The translations under genes were made by a program, and so were the position numbers. Positions 6,205 to 7,795 of a DNA stretch of 7,795 nt are shown piece by piece. Under the pieces are notes generated by a model. That model saw only the letters and a program-made list of their open reading frames with translations, did not search any database and had not been told where the DNA came from. This DNA comes from Bacillota bacterium. Its GTDB lineage: Bacteria; Bacillota; Limnochordia; Limnochordales; ZCTH02-B6. The stretch covers positions 1 through 7,795 of the forward strand of contig PKQR01000106.1 of assembly GCA_017578085.1 (NCBI GenBank). The letters are read 5' to 3'. Position 1 is the first letter of the stretch; each line of letters starts with the position of its first letter.

Positions 6205-6217
6205 ACAATGCGTGGCG

Positions 6218-6254
6218 TCACCCGTGCTCAACGATAAACACGGCTCGGGGGTGA
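6218..6254 (+). promoter_or_regulatory. Possible hairpin covering the aminotransferase ribosome-binding site
   Basis: TCACCC (6218-6223) is complementary to GGGTGA (6249-6254), the core of the Shine-Dalgarno site for ATG 6261. Three further pairs, GTG (6224-6226) with CAC (6239-6241), could extend the stem past a 7-base bulge. If formed, it would lower translation of the aminotransferase when ribosomes do not run in from the channel gene. The stem is short, and any good Shine-Dalgarno site finds such partners fairly easily in GC-rich DNA. Confidence 0.25.
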
Positions 6255-6260
6255 ACCGGC

Positions 6261-7628
6261 ATGACAAACCGCTCAGTTCAGGAGGTCGTGCGGACAGATC
6301 TGGATCACGTGTGGCATCCGATGACGCAGCACAAGGGCCTGGAAAAGCGGCCGCCGATGGTGGTCGAGCGGGCCTACGGCTCGACCATCGTCGACGCCGA
6401 AGGGCGCGAGTACCTGGACGCCATGGCGGGCCTGTGGTGCGTCAACGTAGGCTACGGGCGGCGGGAGATCGCGGACGCCGTGTACGAGCAGATGCTGGCG
6501 CTGCCGTACTACCCGCACCTGCAGATCAACCGTCCCGCGGCGGTACTGGCCGACAAGCTGGCCGACCTGACGGGCGGGCGCCTGCGCCACGTGTACTTCG
6601 TCAACAGCGGCACCGAGGCCAACGAGGCCGCCATGAAGCTGGCCCGGCAGTACCAGCGCCAGGTGCGCCCGCATGAGCCCCGCTACAAGTTCATCGGCCG
6701 CCACCTCGCGTATCACGGCACCAGCCTCGCCACCCTGGCCGTAGGCGGGATCCCCGAGCGCAAGCGGCGCTTTGGCCCTTACGGCGACGGTTTCGTCCAC
6801 GTGCCGCCGCCGTACCCGTACCGCTGCCCCTTTGGGATTGGCGGCGTCGCGTCCGAGCTGGCTGCGGCGCGGGCCTTGGAGCAGACCATCATCGCCGAAG
6901 GCCCGGATACCGTGGCTGCGGTCATCATGGAACCCATCCAGAGCGGCGTCGGCGTGCTGGTCCCGTCGCCGGAGTATTGGCAGGCCGTACAGGACATCTG
7001 CCGCCGCTACGGCGTGCTGCTCATTCTCGATGAGGTCATCAACGGCTTCGGCCGTACAGGCAAGTGGTTTGCCTACCAGCACTACGGCCTTGAACCCGAC
7101 ATGATCACGGTGGCCAAAGGCATCACCAGCGGCTACCAGCCCCTCGGAGCGGTCCTGGCCACCGAGGAAGTCTTTGCTGCGTTTCTCGGCGAGCCCGACG
7201 AAGGGCGCGAAGCCGTCCAGGTCAACACCTGGGGCGGCCATGCGGCCGCGTGCGCGGCGGGCGTGAAGAACCTGGAGATCATGGAGCGGGAGGACTTGCC
7301 CGGCAACGCGGCCCGGGTCGGCGCACACCTCTTGAGCGGCCTCGAAACCCTGCGGGAGCTGCCCTGGGTGGGCGACGTGCGGGGCAAGGGGCTTTTGGCC
7401 GCGGTAGAGCTTGTCGCCGACAAGGAAACCAAGAGGCCCCTGGACGGCCAGCGCATGGCCGCGGTCATCCGGGGCTGCAAGGAGCGGGGCGTGATCGTGG
7501 GCCGCTCCGGCGGCACCGGGGCGGGCCTTGGCAATTGCGTCACCATTTCGCCGCCGCTGGTCCTCACCACCTCGGAAGCGGACCGCATCGTCGACACGCT
7601 GCGGGAGGTCCTCACCGAACTGCGCTAG
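6261..7628 (+). CDS. Class III PLP-dependent aminotransferase, omega-amino acid:pyruvate type
   Basis: This 455-residue cytosolic enzyme should transfer an amino group between an omega-amino acid or amine and a keto acid, most likely pyruvate/alanine. Class III landmarks are all present: NSGTEANE (115-122, phosphate binding), YHG (151-153, ring stacking), MEPIQ (223-227), LDEVINGFGRTG (256-267, with D257 contacting the PLP ring nitrogen), and the Schiff-base lysine K286 in ITVAKGITSGYQPLGA. NTWGGH (322-327) supplies the partner-subunit phosphate contact. W59 in AGLWCVNVGYG, Y151, K286 and R415 in VGRSGG match, within one or two numbers, active-site residues described for Vibrio fluvialis omega-transaminase (W57, Y150, K285, R415). 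That favours this group over ornithine, GABA or glutamate-semialdehyde enzymes. Beta-alanine, taurine, putrescine or other amine donors remain open. ATG 6261 follows GGGGGTGA (6247-6254). No substrate-pathway gene is adjacent. Confidence 0.93.
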   Translation: MTNRSVQEVVRTDLDHVWHPMTQHKGLEKRPPMVVERAYGSTIVDAEGREYLDAMAGLWCVNVGYGRREIADAVYEQMLALPYYPHLQINRPAAVLADKLADLTGGRLRHVYFVNSGTEANEAAMKLARQYQRQVRPHEPRYKFIGRHLAYHGTSLATLAVGGIPERKRRFGPYGDGFVHVPPPYPYRCPFGIGGVASELAAARALEQTIIAEGPDTVAAVIMEPIQSGVGVLVPSPEYWQAVQDICRRYGVLLILDEVINGFGRTGKWFAYQHYGLEPDMITVAKGITSGYQPLGAVLATEEVFAAFLGEPDEGREAVQVNTWGGHAAACAAGVKNLEIMEREDLPGNAARVGAHLLSGLETLRELPWVGDVRGKGLLAAVELVADKETKRPLDGQRMAAVIRGCKERGVIVGRSGGTGAGLGNCVTISPPLVLTTSEADRIVDTLREVLTELR

Positions 7629-7669
7629 GGACTGCGCACGCTTGGACGCCCGCGCAAAGCGTCCAGTCC
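7629..7669. terminator. Inverted repeat between convergent genes, possible terminator
   Basis: TGGACGC (7643-7649) and GCGTCCA (7659-7665) form a 7-bp stem with a 9-base loop. GGAC (7629-7632) and GTCC (7666-7669) can add four outer pairs across a 10-base bulge. The structure occupies nearly all of the space between the aminotransferase stop (7626-7628) and the stop codon of the convergent gene (7671-7669). Position suggests a bidirectional transcription end, but neither strand has a T-run, so Rho-dependent or stabilising roles are as likely. Confidence 0.4.
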
Positions 7670-7795
7670 TAGAACTCCCAGCCCAGCTGTTCGAGCATCT
7701 CTTTCATGTTGCGGCGCAACGGATGCGGCTTGGCCATGCGCCGGGCCGAATGCTCGCACCAGCCGTAGAGCCGCGTCGCGCCCGGCTGCCCGTCC
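7669..7795 (-). CDS. Unidentified protein, C-terminal 41 residues
   Basis: A minus-strand frame enters from the right edge and ends at TAG 7671-7669, giving 41 residues that end RRNMKEMLEQLGWEF. The segment is rich in Arg, His, Met and Trp (LYGWCEHSARRMAKPHPLRR) with a probable terminal helix. Codons are rich in third-position G/C, as in the other chromosomal genes, and the frame ends neatly at the convergent hairpin, which is why I call it a real gene. It is too short for me to name a family. Confidence 0.55.
   Translation of the reverse strand, partial: DGQPGATRLYGWCEHSARRMAKPHPLRRNMKEMLEQLGWEF

Noticed and set aside
5335..6267. 310-codon minus-strand frame opposite the MscS gene
   Set aside because: The plus strand encodes an unmistakable MscS channel, and the antisense product is low-complexity His/Asp/Gly-rich sequence.
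6273..7328. 351-codon minus-strand frame opposite the aminotransferase
   Set aside because: The plus strand carries every class III catalytic motif; the antisense frame has none.

Overview
The window comes from a GC-rich bacterial chromosome (protein-coding parts look about two thirds G+C by eye). Ribosome-binding sites are strong and purine-rich (AAGGAGG-like), and one promoter is close to the sigma-70/sigma-A consensus. The DUF763 protein, the peptide-type ABC transporter, and the strong Shine-Dalgarno sites would suit a deep-branching, GC-rich Bacillota lineage. Two features instead point to a cell with two membranes: a secreted beta-barrel-like protein, and a solute-binding protein exported by an ordinary signal peptide with no lipobox. 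A diderm, Limnochordia-like Bacillota is one possibility, but this is inference and the sequence does not settle taxonomy.

Layout. At 1-352 (+) is the C-terminal end of a DUF763 protein. Facing it at 489-1115 (-) is a self-contained unit, a small secreted protein predicted to be an outer-membrane beta-barrel. It has its own promoter (1152-1180, overlapped by a 7-bp inverted repeat) and its own intrinsic terminator (441-474). Its G+C is clearly lower than the rest. A 40-bp tandem repeat lies between the two convergent 3' ends. After a gene-free gap (1181-1434) comes a three-gene minus-strand operon transcribed from 5106 down to 1435: a family 5 extracytoplasmic solute-binding protein, a DppB/OppB-like permease and a DppC/OppC-like permease. 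The two ATPase genes that usually follow are absent, so ATP-binding subunits must be supplied from elsewhere.

A divergent intergenic region (5107-5391) carries a 9-bp inverted repeat in the presumed leader of the binding-protein gene. Rightward from it run a small MscS-type mechanosensitive channel (5392-6204) and, 56 bp later, a class III PLP-dependent aminotransferase of the omega-amino acid:pyruvate type (6261-7628). The window closes with a hairpin-forming inverted repeat and the C-terminal 41 codons of an unidentified minus-strand gene.

The transporter would import oligopeptides or related solutes. The aminotransferase would move an amino group, probably to or from pyruvate/alanine. The channel would release solutes under osmotic downshock. 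There is no sequence evidence that they form one pathway. I see no RNA genes, insertion sequences, CRISPR arrays or obvious new multi-gene system. Most of the window is ordinary metabolism and transport, and the most unusual part is the low-GC barrel cassette with its flanking repeats.
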